64,000 nt of DNA. Origin: Paenibacillus xylanilyticus. Its GTDB lineage: Bacteria > Bacillota > Bacilli > Paenibacillales > Paenibacillaceae. Position numbers and translations under genes: made by a program. Under the pieces are notes generated by a model. That model ran no database searches, had not been told where the DNA came from, and saw only the letters and a list, made by a program, of their open reading frames with translations. Positions 16,810 to 25,636 of the stretch are shown piece by piece (positions within the stretch are counted from its first letter, which is position 1; each line of letters opens with the position of its first letter). The stretch lies in the NCBI RefSeq assembly GCF_013359935.1, contig NZ_JABMCB010000176.1, positions 41,375 through 105,374 on the forward strand. Direction: 5' to 3'.

Positions 16810-17247
16810 TCAATTGAAACGTGACTGCAGATGTAGTCCATAATTTCTCCTTGTACGAAATTGATTCGATTTGGTGGATCTTTCTCTTTTCTGTTCTTGC
16901 TCTTTTTGGGCTGCAGCTAACTTCAATCGTTCTAACCGAAGTTGTTCTTTCTTTTGTTCCCCCCGTCGAAGCATCTCCAAAATGTAAAATCGATTCACAC
17001 CAGAGATTTTTTCTCCGTTGTACTTGTATTCATCAATTGGGTGGAGCATCAATTGCTCCAAATCCGTCATCACCGGTAGCCATGGTCCACAAATATCACC
17101 GTAATCTGGGTGATAGCTGCTGTACCAAAACGATCCGTTTTCCTCTTTTTTGATTGCGTACAAAGAGGCGTTTAAATCTTTTAATCCATGAAGCAAAATG
17201 ACTGCTACATCACAGAGAAAAAGCTCAAAATCCATTGTTTTCTTCAT
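16810..17247 (-). CDS. unknown 145-aa protein
   Basis: ATG 17247 follows GGAAGGCGAG. The N-terminus (MDFELFLCDVAVILLHGLKD) is amphipathic. The middle has a WYSSYHPDYGDICGPW aromatic stretch, and residues 100-140 form a charged helix rich in Arg, Lys, Glu and Gln. No family is recognised. It overlaps the next gene, later split by the IS, by 32 nt, so the two were translationally coupled. Confidence 0.7.
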   Translation of the reverse strand: MKKTMDFELFLCDVAVILLHGLKDLNASLYAIKKEENGSFWYSSYHPDYGDICGPWLPVMTDLEQLMLHPIDEYKYNGEKISGVNRFYILEMLRRGEQKKEQLRLERLKLAAAQKEQEQKRERSTKSNQFRTRRNYGLHLQSRFN

Positions 17248-17277
17248 CGAACTCGCCTTCCTTCCGTTTTTATGTAT

Positions 17278-17318
17278 AAAAAAAGACGCCTAGCTACTTT
17301 TCAGTAGTTAAGCGTCTT
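17278..17318 (-). terminator. intrinsic terminator/leader hairpin
   Basis: AAGACGCTtaACTACTgaaaAGTAGCTagGCGTCTT plus seven U on the minus strand, 33 nt before ATG 17247. The next upstream gene ends 290 nt away, so this hairpin is in a leader. Confidence 0.85.
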
Positions 17319-17607
17319 ATAAAACCGTTAAGGGTTTGGTATATTATGAATTAAATCTGAACTGACATTTTAATTGGTAATTAGCTAGCACCCTATTAGA
17401 AACTGGGCGATCTGAACTAAACTTACTTTCGTGCCATCTTTTCAGAATAAAAAGTACACACATTAACCCTCAATCCATATGTCCTATGCGAAATTAGATA
17501 GCTGTCATCATGCTAATACATGTTCACAGTGTAACCGCTCTGAGGGAAATCATTTAATGTAATATAACTACATTCTATATGAAAATTACCGATTACTCAA
17601 CCTGTTA
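17319..17607. other. intergenic, nothing recognised
   Basis: No frame with a credible ribosome site and no strong hairpin was seen on either strand. It may hold the promoter of the 17247 gene. Confidence 0.5.
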
Positions 17608-18018
17608 TTACACCTGCTCTTCGTACAACTTTTCAACATCAGGCCATTCATCAGCGGTTAACAATTCTAAATTGTTATTGTCATCAAGAACATAGAATAA
17701 TAAATCATAAGAATCGTTGTGTTCATCTTCCAGTTTGCAGAGAACGATGTATCTTTTTGATTCACCCGCAAGTATGTTCAAGACACGATACTCCGCGATG
17801 AAATCTGTAATCTCGTTTCTTAAGGTCAAAATATCCGACAGCTCAATTTGAATTGAGTTTGTTTCCGGAACTGGTTTTGTAATAGCATTCAGAACTATAT
17901 ATTCGTTGACCTTCATAATGACACTGTCGGGATCCATACCCGTAACGTCAAGTCCGAAATGAAGTGCTTGGGTTTCCGCTTCTTCAATGTTTTCAACAAT
18001 AGATAGATTATTAATCAT
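17608..18018 (-). CDS. unknown acidic 136-aa protein
   Basis: ATG 18018 follows GGAGG at 8 nt; a TTG five codons upstream overlaps that SD. The acidic product has an N-terminal helix, a beta-rich centre (KRYIVLCKLEDEHNDSYDLL) and an acidic tail. No family is recognised. It is 34 nt downstream of the PAPS-reductase-like gene in the same direction and is probably co-transcribed with it. Confidence 0.75.
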   Translation of the reverse strand: MINNLSIVENIEEAETQALHFGLDVTGMDPDSVIMKVNEYIVLNAITKPVPETNSIQIELSDILTLRNEITDFIAEYRVLNILAGESKRYIVLCKLEDEHNDSYDLLFYVLDDNNNLELLTADEWPDVEKLYEEQV

Positions 18019-18051
18019 ATATATGTCCTCCAATATTTAAATGTATTGTGC

Positions 18052-19335
18052 TTAACATGGTCCGCCTATCCCATGACGGAAAGCACCTGCGGGATAGGTC
18101 CACTTTTCCTTATCTTCTAAAATGATGTCTGAAGGTGTGATTTCACCTGTTACTAATTGGTGAATAGCTTTTTGCTGATTATGCTGTACACAACTTGGCG
18201 CATTCCCCACATACTCATTCAGACTTAGCTTGTTATCGAGTGTAAAGTTTAAATCAATCTCAGCCAGTACGATATTTTCGTAATAATCTGGGAGAATCTC
18301 TTTTATTCCTGCAAAGTGTGAGGGGCTGCTGAAAATACAACAAGCACAAGAAGCCCTTCCCCATCCGACAACATAACAAGGATGTGGGATCACTCTGTTT
18401 CGCTTCAATACTTCCCAGACATCCTTTTCAGAATAGTCAATAATATTTCTATAATGGTGGACAAACCTTTTTTTCCTTGAAGGGGCATGTGCTCTGTGAA
18501 GTTCCATCATATTGTATTTAGCACGGTTGTTGCTTTCTCCCCTACGTTCACCACTAACGATCAGGATTTTACAATTTTCCTGAGTATCTAATTGTTTTTT
18601 GATAGCTACATCACTAACTTCAATCTTTAAGGCACTACTGCAGTATCTGGTTTGCAAGTTCGGGCTTTTAGCAGGAAAACGATAGCGATAACCGTAGCTC
18701 TTCAATTCATCTTCAATAGTTTGTTTAGTCTCTAGATTACCTTCCTCCTCAGCTCGCTCAAGAAGCTCCTTTAGTTCCCCGCTTCTTGACCAGGATTTAG
18801 GCTCTATACGTTTCATTTTGCCATCAGCATCTTGAAACTGAACAGGCCGCTTAGAACCTAGCCTGTACACTTCTCCCCAGAAACCTTCTTCCCGATAAGA
18901 GAAACGAATTTCTAAACCAAATACCGCAGCGAAGGCGGTACAGTATGGTTTGGTTGCTGGCCAATCCATTTTTTTATTAGATCCGCCATCAATGTCGTGA
19001 TGTAGAAGGATAATTTTAGATTGCGGAACTCCTTTTTCTAGAAGATCTAATACGGAAGCAACAGAATCTTTCCCTCCACTGAACAGTACAAATATTTTAT
19101 GATAACTTTCCAATGGATCAATATGTTCCAAGTATATTTTCTTCATATGAGGTGTATCTGTTCTTCCTAGTATGTTAGGATAAATATTTGTATTATTACC
19201 GTATATCCTCTTACTTTTGTAACCATATACCACCGGTGTGGCTTCGTTACATTCTCGGTCACGAATAAATTGAGGTTGATCCTGTAAGATATCCTCTAAG
19301 AATTCAAACGATAACTGCACATTAGAGTTGGCCAA
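18052..19335 (-). CDS. PAPS-reductase-family protein with Cys cluster
   Basis: TTG 19335 is placed by AGGAGG at 7 nt. A phosphosulfate/ATP-PPase loop FVLFSGGKDSVASVLDLL lies near residues 81-98, followed by LLHHDIDG, RYCSSALKIEV, VSGERRGESNNRAKY and GRASCACCIFSSP near residue 330. The SGGKD and GERxxES motifs and four Cys support nucleotide-activating sulfur chemistry or a 4Fe-4S-binding relative of CysH/DndC. Similar genes are common in phages and plasmids beside DNA methyltransferases, as here (two lie immediately upstream). The substrate is unknown; nucleic acid modification is a reasonable guess. Confidence 0.82.
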   Translation of the reverse strand: MANSNVQLSFEFLEDILQDQPQFIRDRECNEATPVVYGYKSKRIYGNNTNIYPNILGRTDTPHMKKIYLEHIDPLESYHKIFVLFSGGKDSVASVLDLLEKGVPQSKIILLHHDIDGGSNKKMDWPATKPYCTAFAAVFGLEIRFSYREEGFWGEVYRLGSKRPVQFQDADGKMKRIEPKSWSRSGELKELLERAEEEGNLETKQTIEDELKSYGYRYRFPAKSPNLQTRYCSSALKIEVSDVAIKKQLDTQENCKILIVSGERRGESNNRAKYNMMELHRAHAPSRKKRFVHHYRNIIDYSEKDVWEVLKRNRVIPHPCYVVGWGRASCACCIFSSPSHFAGIKEILPDYYENIVLAEIDLNFTLDNKLSLNEYVGNAPSCVQHNQQKAIHQLVTGEITPSDIILEDKEKWTYPAGAFRHGIGGPC

Positions 19336-19368
19336 TACATAACCTCCTACATTTTATTAGACATAGAA

Positions 19369-19395
19369 CAGGTATAGCTTTAAAAGCTATACCTG
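19369..19395 (-). terminator. hairpin between methyltransferase and PAPS-like gene
   Basis: CAGGTATAGCTTT-AAAGCTATACCTG, a nearly perfect 13-bp palindrome, with only a weak U tract. It could terminate, protect mRNA ends or be a protein-binding site. Confidence 0.6.
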
Positions 19396-19430
19396 AATTA
19401 TTGTGGTTTAGATTAGTCTGCCGTTCTGTT

Positions 19431-20831
19431 TTAAAACATAAACCCAAGTTGTCCCTTCTGATTCATTTGAATGCCGAATGGTTGCGAAGTAGTCTTTTTA
19501 GAAGTATTTTTACTTCTGAAAAACATCTCCGCAATTTTATTTGCGATAGATTTAACGATTCGACAATCTACGCTTTGACCAAGCATTTCATAGATGCGTG
19601 TTTCTGGAACATATGGTGGAAATACAAACCAATCCGGAACAGAAAGAATACGCCGAATTTCTTCAATCGTCAGAAATCTGAAGGACTGTTTATCCTCTGA
19701 AAGAAGATATGTACTTGATGCAGATTGGGCTCGGTACCGCTTAGGGATACACTGTATTTCTGTGACCTCAGGGGTGACGAACGTCTTTTCAAGACTACGA
19801 TCTTTCCAACTATTATTCTTTTCCGCCTTTGACTCAAAACTTTCCATGAATTTATGGAGTGGTTTCCAAAGATGGGAAACTCTTTTGCCATCTAAGTAAT
19901 CTCTCAGTTTTCGCTTTCGGATACTCTTTGGTGTCTTTGGGAATGAAAAGGACTTAAAGTCTTCTTCATTACGAACTGCAACAACATAGGTTCGTTTTCT
20001 TCGTGCGATCGAACCAAAATCATGCGCTTCTATCGTTGATTCGCTCCAAAAGGGAAACTCATCTGAAAGTAAATCTTTAATCGTTTTGTAAGCGTCAGTG
20101 GAATAGAAACCAGTCACATTCTCCATAAAAATTGCACGGCACTTTGTACTACGGATTAGCTCCGTTGTTGCTAATGCAAGGTTGTTGAATATCCCAGCCT
20201 CCATTAAACCCAATGTTGAAACCTCATTACACGGCAACGTTACAATGGTTATATCCGATTCAGCTACAGTGTTACAATCAAGAAGATCCCCAGTGTATAA
20301 GTAGCTCTGCGGGAAGTTTTCGCGATATACGGCACTACTATCATCATCAAGCTCTATAGCTCCAACAGATGAGAAATAGCCGGTGTCTGAAAAACTGCTA
20401 CTTACGATGCCTGCCCCACTACAGATGGTGAAAGTCCTGATCCGTTTGTCTGAGCTGCTAACCAAGGAATCTTGAGTAAATAATTCAAAATGAAGAGGTC
20501 GAATGATGACCCTACTCATGTGATCATCCTTGAAGACACACATTTCTACTTTGTTCTCAACGTCAATAATACTTCGATAGCTTTCCTTCGCAGTATCGAC
20601 AATAGGTCGTAAAACGCCATTACTCTTCCGTGATGACACATGCACGACATGATCTTCATCTGTGATAGGCTCTGATTGTATGATGATTTGTTTTGACTCT
20701 ACATCAGTAGCTATGAACAATTTTTGTCCAGGTTCAAAGCCAGCTGCTTCGCATACTAAAGAGTAGAGCCAGAGACGCGGCTTCATCGCTTTTTTGGTTA
20801 CTTTGTAAACTTTCTTAAGCATTAAATTCAT
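19431..20831 (-). CDS. C5-cytosine DNA methyltransferase
   Basis: ATG 20831 after CAGGGGGAT. The N-terminal 125 residues look like an extra DNA-binding or regulatory domain. Then come motif I FTICSGAGIVSSSF (about 133), motif IV TLPCNEVS (the catalytic Cys is present but the usual Pro-Pro-Cys is Leu-Pro-Cys), motif VI FMENVTGF, motif VIII ARRKRTYVVAV, and motifs IX-X RFLTIEEIRRILSVP..MLGQSV. Length 466. It is next to a D12-class adenine methyltransferase, and no restriction enzyme is visible, so it may be a solitary protective methylase. Substitution in motif IV leaves some doubt about activity. Confidence 0.88.
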   Translation of the reverse strand: MNLMLKKVYKVTKKAMKPRLWLYSLVCEAAGFEPGQKLFIATDVESKQIIIQSEPITDEDHVVHVSSRKSNGVLRPIVDTAKESYRSIIDVENKVEMCVFKDDHMSRVIIRPLHFELFTQDSLVSSSDKRIRTFTICSGAGIVSSSFSDTGYFSSVGAIELDDDSSAVYRENFPQSYLYTGDLLDCNTVAESDITIVTLPCNEVSTLGLMEAGIFNNLALATTELIRSTKCRAIFMENVTGFYSTDAYKTIKDLLSDEFPFWSESTIEAHDFGSIARRKRTYVVAVRNEEDFKSFSFPKTPKSIRKRKLRDYLDGKRVSHLWKPLHKFMESFESKAEKNNSWKDRSLEKTFVTPEVTEIQCIPKRYRAQSASSTYLLSEDKQSFRFLTIEEIRRILSVPDWFVFPPYVPETRIYEMLGQSVDCRIVKSIANKIAEMFFRSKNTSKKTTSQPFGIQMNQKGQLGFMF

Positions 20832-20862
20832 ATGGATATCCCCCTGTTTACTGGTCCTTATA

Positions 20863-21852
20863 TTAGATAGAGTAATAGCGACGAATGTTTTCAGTTGTTG
20901 GCAGGTAATACAAGTCTCGAATCAAAGGATGATCATCATAAGTGACGATGATATCTGCGCCAGGCATTCCTTGATACAGCGACTCCAGTAGTACATTCAA
21001 TGCAACATGTTCATTTTTTTTATAGAAGTGGCGATACAACTGGTTGCCTTTTTCAACAAAAGGGGGATCCACAAAGATGGTTGTTCCCTCAAGTGACCAG
21101 TAGTATTCTTCAATGACATGTAATGCATCTTCATTTAGAACAGTTATGCGATCACTTAATGTATGAATCTTTTCAATTCGTTGAATCAGACGATCCGGGT
21201 TCCAACGGGACAATCGTTTGACTGCTTCGCCGTTTCTCCCTCCAAGGGGGTTGGCTTTATAGATACCGGAATAAGCTAAACGATTGACAAGTAAGGTATA
21301 CCAGGCTGCATCTAAGGTTGTGCAGTCGGGGTAATCCTTTTTAATGATTTTTTGAGCATTAAAATAGTCCTTTTCGGATGGTGATGAGCTAGATTGCAAC
21401 CGATAAATTAAATCATATGGTGCATGTTTTATCGTCCAGTACAAAGCATAAATACCGAAGTCCACATCATTAAGAACTAGCCTTTTGACTACTCCTGCTT
21501 CAAGTAGTGCAAATTCGGCACTCGCACCGCCGGCATAGGCACCAACAAGACATTCAGATTTTGTCTCCCTGATTTTCGAATGGATAGCCGGTATCATTTT
21601 TGATTTTCCACCAGGATACCGAAGGCAAGAAAGCTGCTTATTAAATTTTATTTTGGGTGCAGCGAGCCTAGGGGTGGATTCCTCCTTCTGTCCTTTTTCT
21701 TCTAGTAATAAGGTGAACCGGTGTTCATTACTAGAATTGAAATAGGTAAAACCGTCGCAGTAATCGCACCAAAACCCCTCTTCACTTGAATCAATATCAT
21801 CAAGCGTGTCCTCTAAGCGTCCACAAAATCTACATACCAACTCCATAGACAT
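20863..21852 (-). CDS. D12-class (Dam-like) adenine DNA methyltransferase
   Basis: An N-terminal zinc ribbon (CRFCGR..CDYCDG, residues 7-34) precedes the D12-class core: RYPGGKSKMI (about 78, SAM-binding FxGxK variant), GAYAGGASAEFALLE, LNDVD, and DPPFVEKG (about 268, catalytic DPPY-type motif). D12-class enzymes make N6-methyladenine. The zinc ribbon fusion is uncommon and may aid DNA binding. The ribosome site is weak; ATG 21852 or 21846 are equally possible. It is 31 nt upstream of the C5 methyltransferase and probably in one operon with it. Confidence 0.88.
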   Translation of the reverse strand: MSMELVCRFCGRLEDTLDDIDSSEEGFWCDYCDGFTYFNSSNEHRFTLLLEEKGQKEESTPRLAAPKIKFNKQLSCLRYPGGKSKMIPAIHSKIRETKSECLVGAYAGGASAEFALLEAGVVKRLVLNDVDFGIYALYWTIKHAPYDLIYRLQSSSSPSEKDYFNAQKIIKKDYPDCTTLDAAWYTLLVNRLAYSGIYKANPLGGRNGEAVKRLSRWNPDRLIQRIEKIHTLSDRITVLNEDALHVIEEYYWSLEGTTIFVDPPFVEKGNQLYRHFYKKNEHVALNVLLESLYQGMPGADIIVTYDDHPLIRDLYYLPTTENIRRYYSI

Positions 21853-21880
21853 CTCTGAAGTATCAACCCTTTCATTGGAA

Positions 21881-21917
21881 AATAAAGAAGCTGAACAAGA
21901 TGTTCAGCTTCTTTATT
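21881..21917 (-). terminator. intrinsic terminator
   Basis: Perfect 17-bp stem (AATAAAGAAGCTGAACA) with a 3-nt loop just after the 21929 gene. U-rich on both sides. Confidence 0.85.
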
Positions 21918-21928
21918 GTTTAGTGATG

Positions 21929-22921
21929 TTAGTAGACATAATACGATTCAACTATTACGCCATACCTTTGAATGTCCTCGATAAAGTACACATGGGATCT
22001 ATAAGCCTTAGCATTCATTGCTGTCCCCCATGTATCTGCATCTGAAGTGAGTGTGTTTCCACGTATTTTATCTGTAGAGGAGATAAACTCTCCAGCGTCA
22101 CAAACCGGTAGTGTAATTCTTTCTGTCTTGTCATAGAGCGCTATCTCCACATCGACGGGATCTATAGGTGCAAATTGTTCCAAGATAGATTTTTGGGTGA
22201 TTAAATGCCATTCAGTAGACGAAACATGCTCTGCTTTAATATTAAGACAGTATTCAAAATCAATATCTGTCCAAACCTGGATGACATGCTCCGATGTTTC
22301 CTTTTGAATTCGAGACCGGCTTAAACTGATTAGAAATTCTAAACGCGACTCATACTCGTTTTGTTGACGATTCTCAAGCGTAACGATCATTATTGTATTA
22401 TTTTCTCGAACCAGATAGAACCAACCAAAGCCAGTTATGTTCTTTATATCAAGACTGTCGTCTACAGAGACGTGATAAAAACGATACTGTTGATTGGTCA
22501 TATACTTATTCTCTACATTAAGAGCTTGTTGCAGATAATATGAATCCTGTTGAGAAACAACACGAAGTTTAAGAGTAATAGTATCAGTATCAGGTTTTTC
22601 AGTTTCGGAATTTGCATGTGAAGGTGGGATAGCTATTGCTAGTTGAGTTTCTTGTCTGTCACAGTTCATATTTAGTAAATCATCGATTGAATTACATTTT
22701 TCAAACATAGTCCCCTTTAGTAAAGCTTTAATGACTATGTCATCAATCATCTTTTCCTTCGAGATATAATCGTTATTAAACAGGTATTGGCCCAGCACTA
22801 AACAGCGATTTAAATCTTCTTCAAATCGGATACTTGCAGCTACACCATATTGTTCACCGATAAAGTACTGGCTATAGTCATTGAACTTTTGTTCCCAAAT
22901 TTCGTCTTGTACAGTGATCAT
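21929..22921 (-). CDS. unknown 330-aa protein
   Basis: ATG 22921 follows AAGGAGATG at 7 nt. The upstream frame extension overlaps the preceding gene and lacks a site. No family is recognised. The protein is soluble and acidic, with few Cys, and repeated segments of the type VxLxxRxQ and DIDFEYCLNIKAEH suggest two similar alpha/beta halves, which I cannot confirm by eye. It lies 22 nt after the 22944 gene, so the two form an operon. Confidence 0.72.
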   Translation of the reverse strand: MITVQDEIWEQKFNDYSQYFIGEQYGVAASIRFEEDLNRCLVLGQYLFNNDYISKEKMIDDIVIKALLKGTMFEKCNSIDDLLNMNCDRQETQLAIAIPPSHANSETEKPDTDTITLKLRVVSQQDSYYLQQALNVENKYMTNQQYRFYHVSVDDSLDIKNITGFGWFYLVRENNTIMIVTLENRQQNEYESRLEFLISLSRSRIQKETSEHVIQVWTDIDFEYCLNIKAEHVSSTEWHLITQKSILEQFAPIDPVDVEIALYDKTERITLPVCDAGEFISSTDKIRGNTLTSDADTWGTAMNAKAYRSHVYFIEDIQRYGVIVESYYVY

Positions 22922-22943
22922 ACAGTTCATCTCCTTATGGTTT

Positions 22944-23288
22944 TTAGTATGTACTAACAGCTTCATAAAGGTTCGCGTAACGAATGTCCTCTTCAATAAG
23001 ATTGATCCACTCTGCTACTTTAGCTCGATTATTAACATTGATATAATCATGAATTGAATCAAATTGATTCTCCTCACGAACTATGGAAAGAGCGAAAATA
23101 AGATCCATTTCTGTATACCTATCTACTAGATGGCTTTGATCTGTGTCGGAATATACCGGGTAGGCCCGATAACATCCATTTACTTTGCTAAAACACATTC
23201 CAATCATTTGTTTTACTTTGAACTTCTCTTCCCATTTGACGGGATTTACCTTCAGAATTAACAACTCAGTGTCCTGTACTTTTTTCAT
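22944..23288 (-). CDS. unknown 114-aa protein
   Basis: ATG 23288 follows AAAGGAGAAA and lies 29 nt below a terminator U-tract. The product is soluble and mixed alpha/beta, ending in an acidic helix (VAEWINLIEEDIRYANLYEA). No family is recognised. It is the first gene of a two-gene unit with 21929. Confidence 0.72.
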   Translation of the reverse strand: MKKVQDTELLILKVNPVKWEEKFKVKQMIGMCFSKVNGCYRAYPVYSDTDQSHLVDRYTEMDLIFALSIVREENQFDSIHDYINVNNRAKVAEWINLIEEDIRYANLYEAVSTY

Positions 23289-23316
23289 TTAAATTTTTCT
23301 CCTTTGGCCTAAACGC

Positions 23317-23353
23317 AAAAAAACGGAATCCTCAGATTAAGAGAATTCCGTTT
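23317..23353 (-). terminator. intrinsic terminator/leader hairpin
   Basis: AAACGGAATtCTC..GAGgATTCCGTTT and seven U on the minus strand, only 29 nt before ATG 23288. Confidence 0.85.
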
Positions 23354-23714
23354 ATAAATGCGATAGCAGTATTAGTTTTTTAAAATAAACAAACAAAAAA
23401 TGCATAACCCACTGGAATCGTAAATTAAAGCTAATATCGGCTTTCCAGAAAAGAACAACGCCGTCATACCATTGAATAATGTAATATGTTCGCGTTTTCT
23501 TACATTGTTTCCACGATTCCAAAAAAAGAACCATGTCCGTTTCATTAGGTTAACATCATCATACAATAGTATGTACATGTCTCAGATGAAAACAATGAAG
23601 AAATGGACTTGTTATATGACTATAATTTTATCCTAATCGTGGATGGATTTCAATTAAGAATGTATATTTTTAATTCCGGGTCAATGACAAGTTCAGGTAA
23701 GCTGAATAAATAAT
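23354..23714. other. intergenic, no supported gene
   Basis: Two overlapping minus-strand frames of 60-68 codons exist here, but neither has a ribosome site and their composition is erratic (Phe/Trp-rich). I see no other structure. Confidence 0.5.
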
Positions 23715-23924
23715 TTATTTTGAAAATTTTATTAATATGAAATAGAACAATACCCCTCCTATAACTCCAAAAAAGGCATATAAATCTGTAAACATATACG
23801 CTATAAAGATCGAGGTTACAATTGTCACAACCGTTCCGATAATAATGTTAGAAAATCTATAGACCATAAATCCTAGAAATCCAGAGATCAAAGTCACGAG
23901 TAAAAAAGGAATAATAAGGTACAT
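23715..23924 (-). CDS. small two-helix membrane protein
   Basis: ATG 23924 follows TTAGGAGG at 9 nt. The 69 residues are almost all hydrophobic: helix 1 about 2-22, helix 2 about 26-48, a third hydrophobic stretch 50-66 ending in a Lys tail. No family is recognised. It is divergent from the secreted protein at 24003, with overlapping promoter regions in a 78-bp gap, so the two may be co-regulated. Small size and divergence would fit an immunity- or holin-like role, but nothing specific supports either. Confidence 0.7.
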   Translation of the reverse strand: MYLIIPFLLVTLISGFLGFMVYRFSNIIIGTVVTIVTSIFIAYMFTDLYAFFGVIGGVLFYFILIKFSK

Positions 23925-24002
23925 TTTTGCTAACCTCCTAACTTGCACTAAATTTTTACAGTGATATACTCGGTTCATACTAAATATTGGGAGGTAATAA
24001 TT

Positions 24003-24737
24003 TTGATCAGAAAGATTCCAGCTTTTAGAACAATATCCTTAGCTCTTATCCTTTTCTTACTGGGTACGTTCGTTTACCCCTTATCTTATTCCAGTGCTAC
24101 TGCTAGCTTCTCAGAAGAGGATTACCAAAAAATTGCTGAGCATATGAGAGAAGATGGGTCCTCACAGGATGATATTAACAGTGTAATTAACAAATTAAAA
24201 AATGGAGAAATTTTAGATGCGGATAAACCAAATTCAACTGCTTTTAGAACATCGGATTCTAATAACAACGGAAGTTTGACGGTCACTTCTGAAAATCCAA
24301 CGATACACCAGAAGTTTGAAGATGGTTCATATAAGAAATTAAGATTAGTAATAGAACCTACGGATGTATCTACTACTGCTTCCAATGGAGCATCCTTATA
24401 TTTCAAGGTTGAAGGAACAAGTGTCTTTGGAACAGCGAGTTTCAATACCTCTGCATTCATAGACACGCACATCGGTAGTAGCTACATTACTGGTGTGTCG
24501 GGCACCTCCATTCATTCCATTATGGGAGTATATTCTGACGAAAAGTTGGTAATTGATAGACTTACTGAAATTAGGAGTAAAAGTATCCCTGCAGAAGCCC
24601 ATTTATCTTATAAGCATACCAGTTTCGGTGGTGTATCAGCTAAAACAAGGGAGCTAAGAGTTAAAATTGGAGATCATATTGACGATCGTTACGGAATAGC
24701 AGTTACTTTTACTGATGGCAGAGGTTCTTATCAGTAA
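24003..24737 (+). CDS. secreted protein of unknown function
   Basis: TTG 24003 is chosen because GGGAGG lies 9 nt upstream. The signal peptide covers residues 1-33 (hydrophobic core TISLALILFLLGTFVYPL, AXA-like end SSATA). A helical acidic pro-like region (SEEDYQKIAEHMREDGSSQD) precedes a Thr/Ser/Gly-rich beta domain. No Cys. No family is recognised; a pro-region plus beta domain could suit a secreted toxin or matrix protein. It has its own terminator and is divergent from a small membrane protein. Confidence 0.75.
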   Translation: MIRKIPAFRTISLALILFLLGTFVYPLSYSSATASFSEEDYQKIAEHMREDGSSQDDINSVINKLKNGEILDADKPNSTAFRTSDSNNNGSLTVTSENPTIHQKFEDGSYKKLRLVIEPTDVSTTASNGASLYFKVEGTSVFGTASFNTSAFIDTHIGSSYITGVSGTSIHSIMGVYSDEKLVIDRLTEIRSKSIPAEAHLSYKHTSFGGVSAKTRELRVKIGDHIDDRYGIAVTFTDGRGSYQ

Positions 24738-24842
24738 GTATCAACCGGCCGATAAAGTCATATTCAACAAATTCAATGTTCAACGATCCCAACCCGCTTA
24801 TGTACTATTAACCTTTTTAATCTAGGTTCAATATAATAATTG

Positions 24843-24881
24843 GTAGAACCCTTGCCCGCTTCTGCGAAACAAGGGTTCTAC
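24843..24881 (+). terminator. terminator-like inverted repeat
   Basis: Perfect 12-bp stem GTAGAACCCTTG / CAAGGGTTCTAC with a 15-nt loop, 106 nt after the 24003 gene. No strong T tract. Confidence 0.55.
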
Positions 24882-24927
24882 ACATGTTTGTATGATTGTT
24901 TCTTTTACCACAGATAATTTTGAATAC

Positions 24928-24956
24928 AAAAAACCGCCACACTATAAGGCGGCGGT
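24928..24956 (-). terminator. intrinsic terminator
   Basis: ACCGCC..GGCGGT followed by six U on the minus strand, downstream of the 25030 gene. Confidence 0.8.
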
Positions 24957-25029
24957 AATGAGTGCATTCATGCTATTGATGATATTTTCTCCTTGGTACT
25001 ATTAATGTGTTATTGGTCTGAAGACTGGC

Positions 25030-25572
25030 TTACCATTCATAAACAGGTAAATCCGGACGTATTTCAGCATCTCTCTCCAGCAAAATCCATTCGGAATCGT
25101 GGCTTTGAGCATATCTAAAAATGCCTTCTACACAGTCAGGTAAATCAAAACTCTTAAGATTTTCATCTTTATGTGGAACATAAATGAAGAAACCATTAAT
25201 GTCAAAGCCAGCCTCTTTCGGGTAATATGAAAAAGTTCCAAAATTACCTTGAAGTAGTGCATTATTAATCTCTTCGGTAATGTGACTGATACTTAGTACA
25301 AGCATTGTTTCTTTTTCAGGTTGATGCTGCAGCAATGAAGGGTCGTCTTCTGCTGTCTCAAACATGATTGTTGAACCAGCTTTATCTTCACCGAGTATTT
25401 CTTCAGATTCTTCACCCTCATCCGAACGCTTTTTATATTCAGCATATGAAATACCGGTCCAAGCTTCGAAAGCAGCAGCTGCCCTTTCAAATGCATTAGG
25501 CCCGATATAAGGTTTGATTTCTTCGATAAGGTCTCCATGTATACATACAAATAGAACGATCTGTGTACTCAT
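25030..25572 (-). CDS. unknown 180-aa protein
   Basis: ATG 25572 was chosen (GTAGGAAT site). The longer frame would run into the Spo0E-like gene. The protein opens STQIVLFVCIHGDLIEEIKP, has an acidic Glu/Asp-rich linker around residues 60-90, and a C-terminal alpha/beta part (NGFFIYVPHKDENLKSFDLP). No family is recognised. It is 64 nt after the Spo0E-like gene in the same orientation and ends with a strong terminator. Confidence 0.72.
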   Translation of the reverse strand: MSTQIVLFVCIHGDLIEEIKPYIGPNAFERAAAAFEAWTGISYAEYKKRSDEGEESEEILGEDKAGSTIMFETAEDDPSLLQHQPEKETMLVLSISHITEEINNALLQGNFGTFSYYPKEAGFDINGFFIYVPHKDENLKSFDLPDCVEGIFRYAQSHDSEWILLERDAEIRPDLPVYEW

Positions 25573-25636
25573 TTTATTCCTACTCTCTATTAGATTTCTA
25601 GATTTTAATTTTTTTGAGTAGCTATCAATCTGATAT

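Larger units (their letters stand above)
15275..16841 (-). pseudogene. 109-codon gene interrupted by the TnpB element
   Basis: The 5' part (16841-16566, 92 codons, AAGGAGAAATT site before ATG) and the 3' part (15328-15275, 17 codons plus stop) join in frame when the 1237-bp IS is removed. The sequence crosses from GQID to KVTYEGHDKSTLPVVYG. With the insertion the frame instead ends after 103 codons. The intact protein would be about 109 residues, of unknown family, overlapping the upstream gene by 32 nt. The truncated product may still be made. Confidence 0.7.

Noticed and set aside
23352..23578. Minus-strand frames of 60 and 68 codons
   Set aside because: No ribosome site, overlap each other in different frames, odd Phe/Trp composition.
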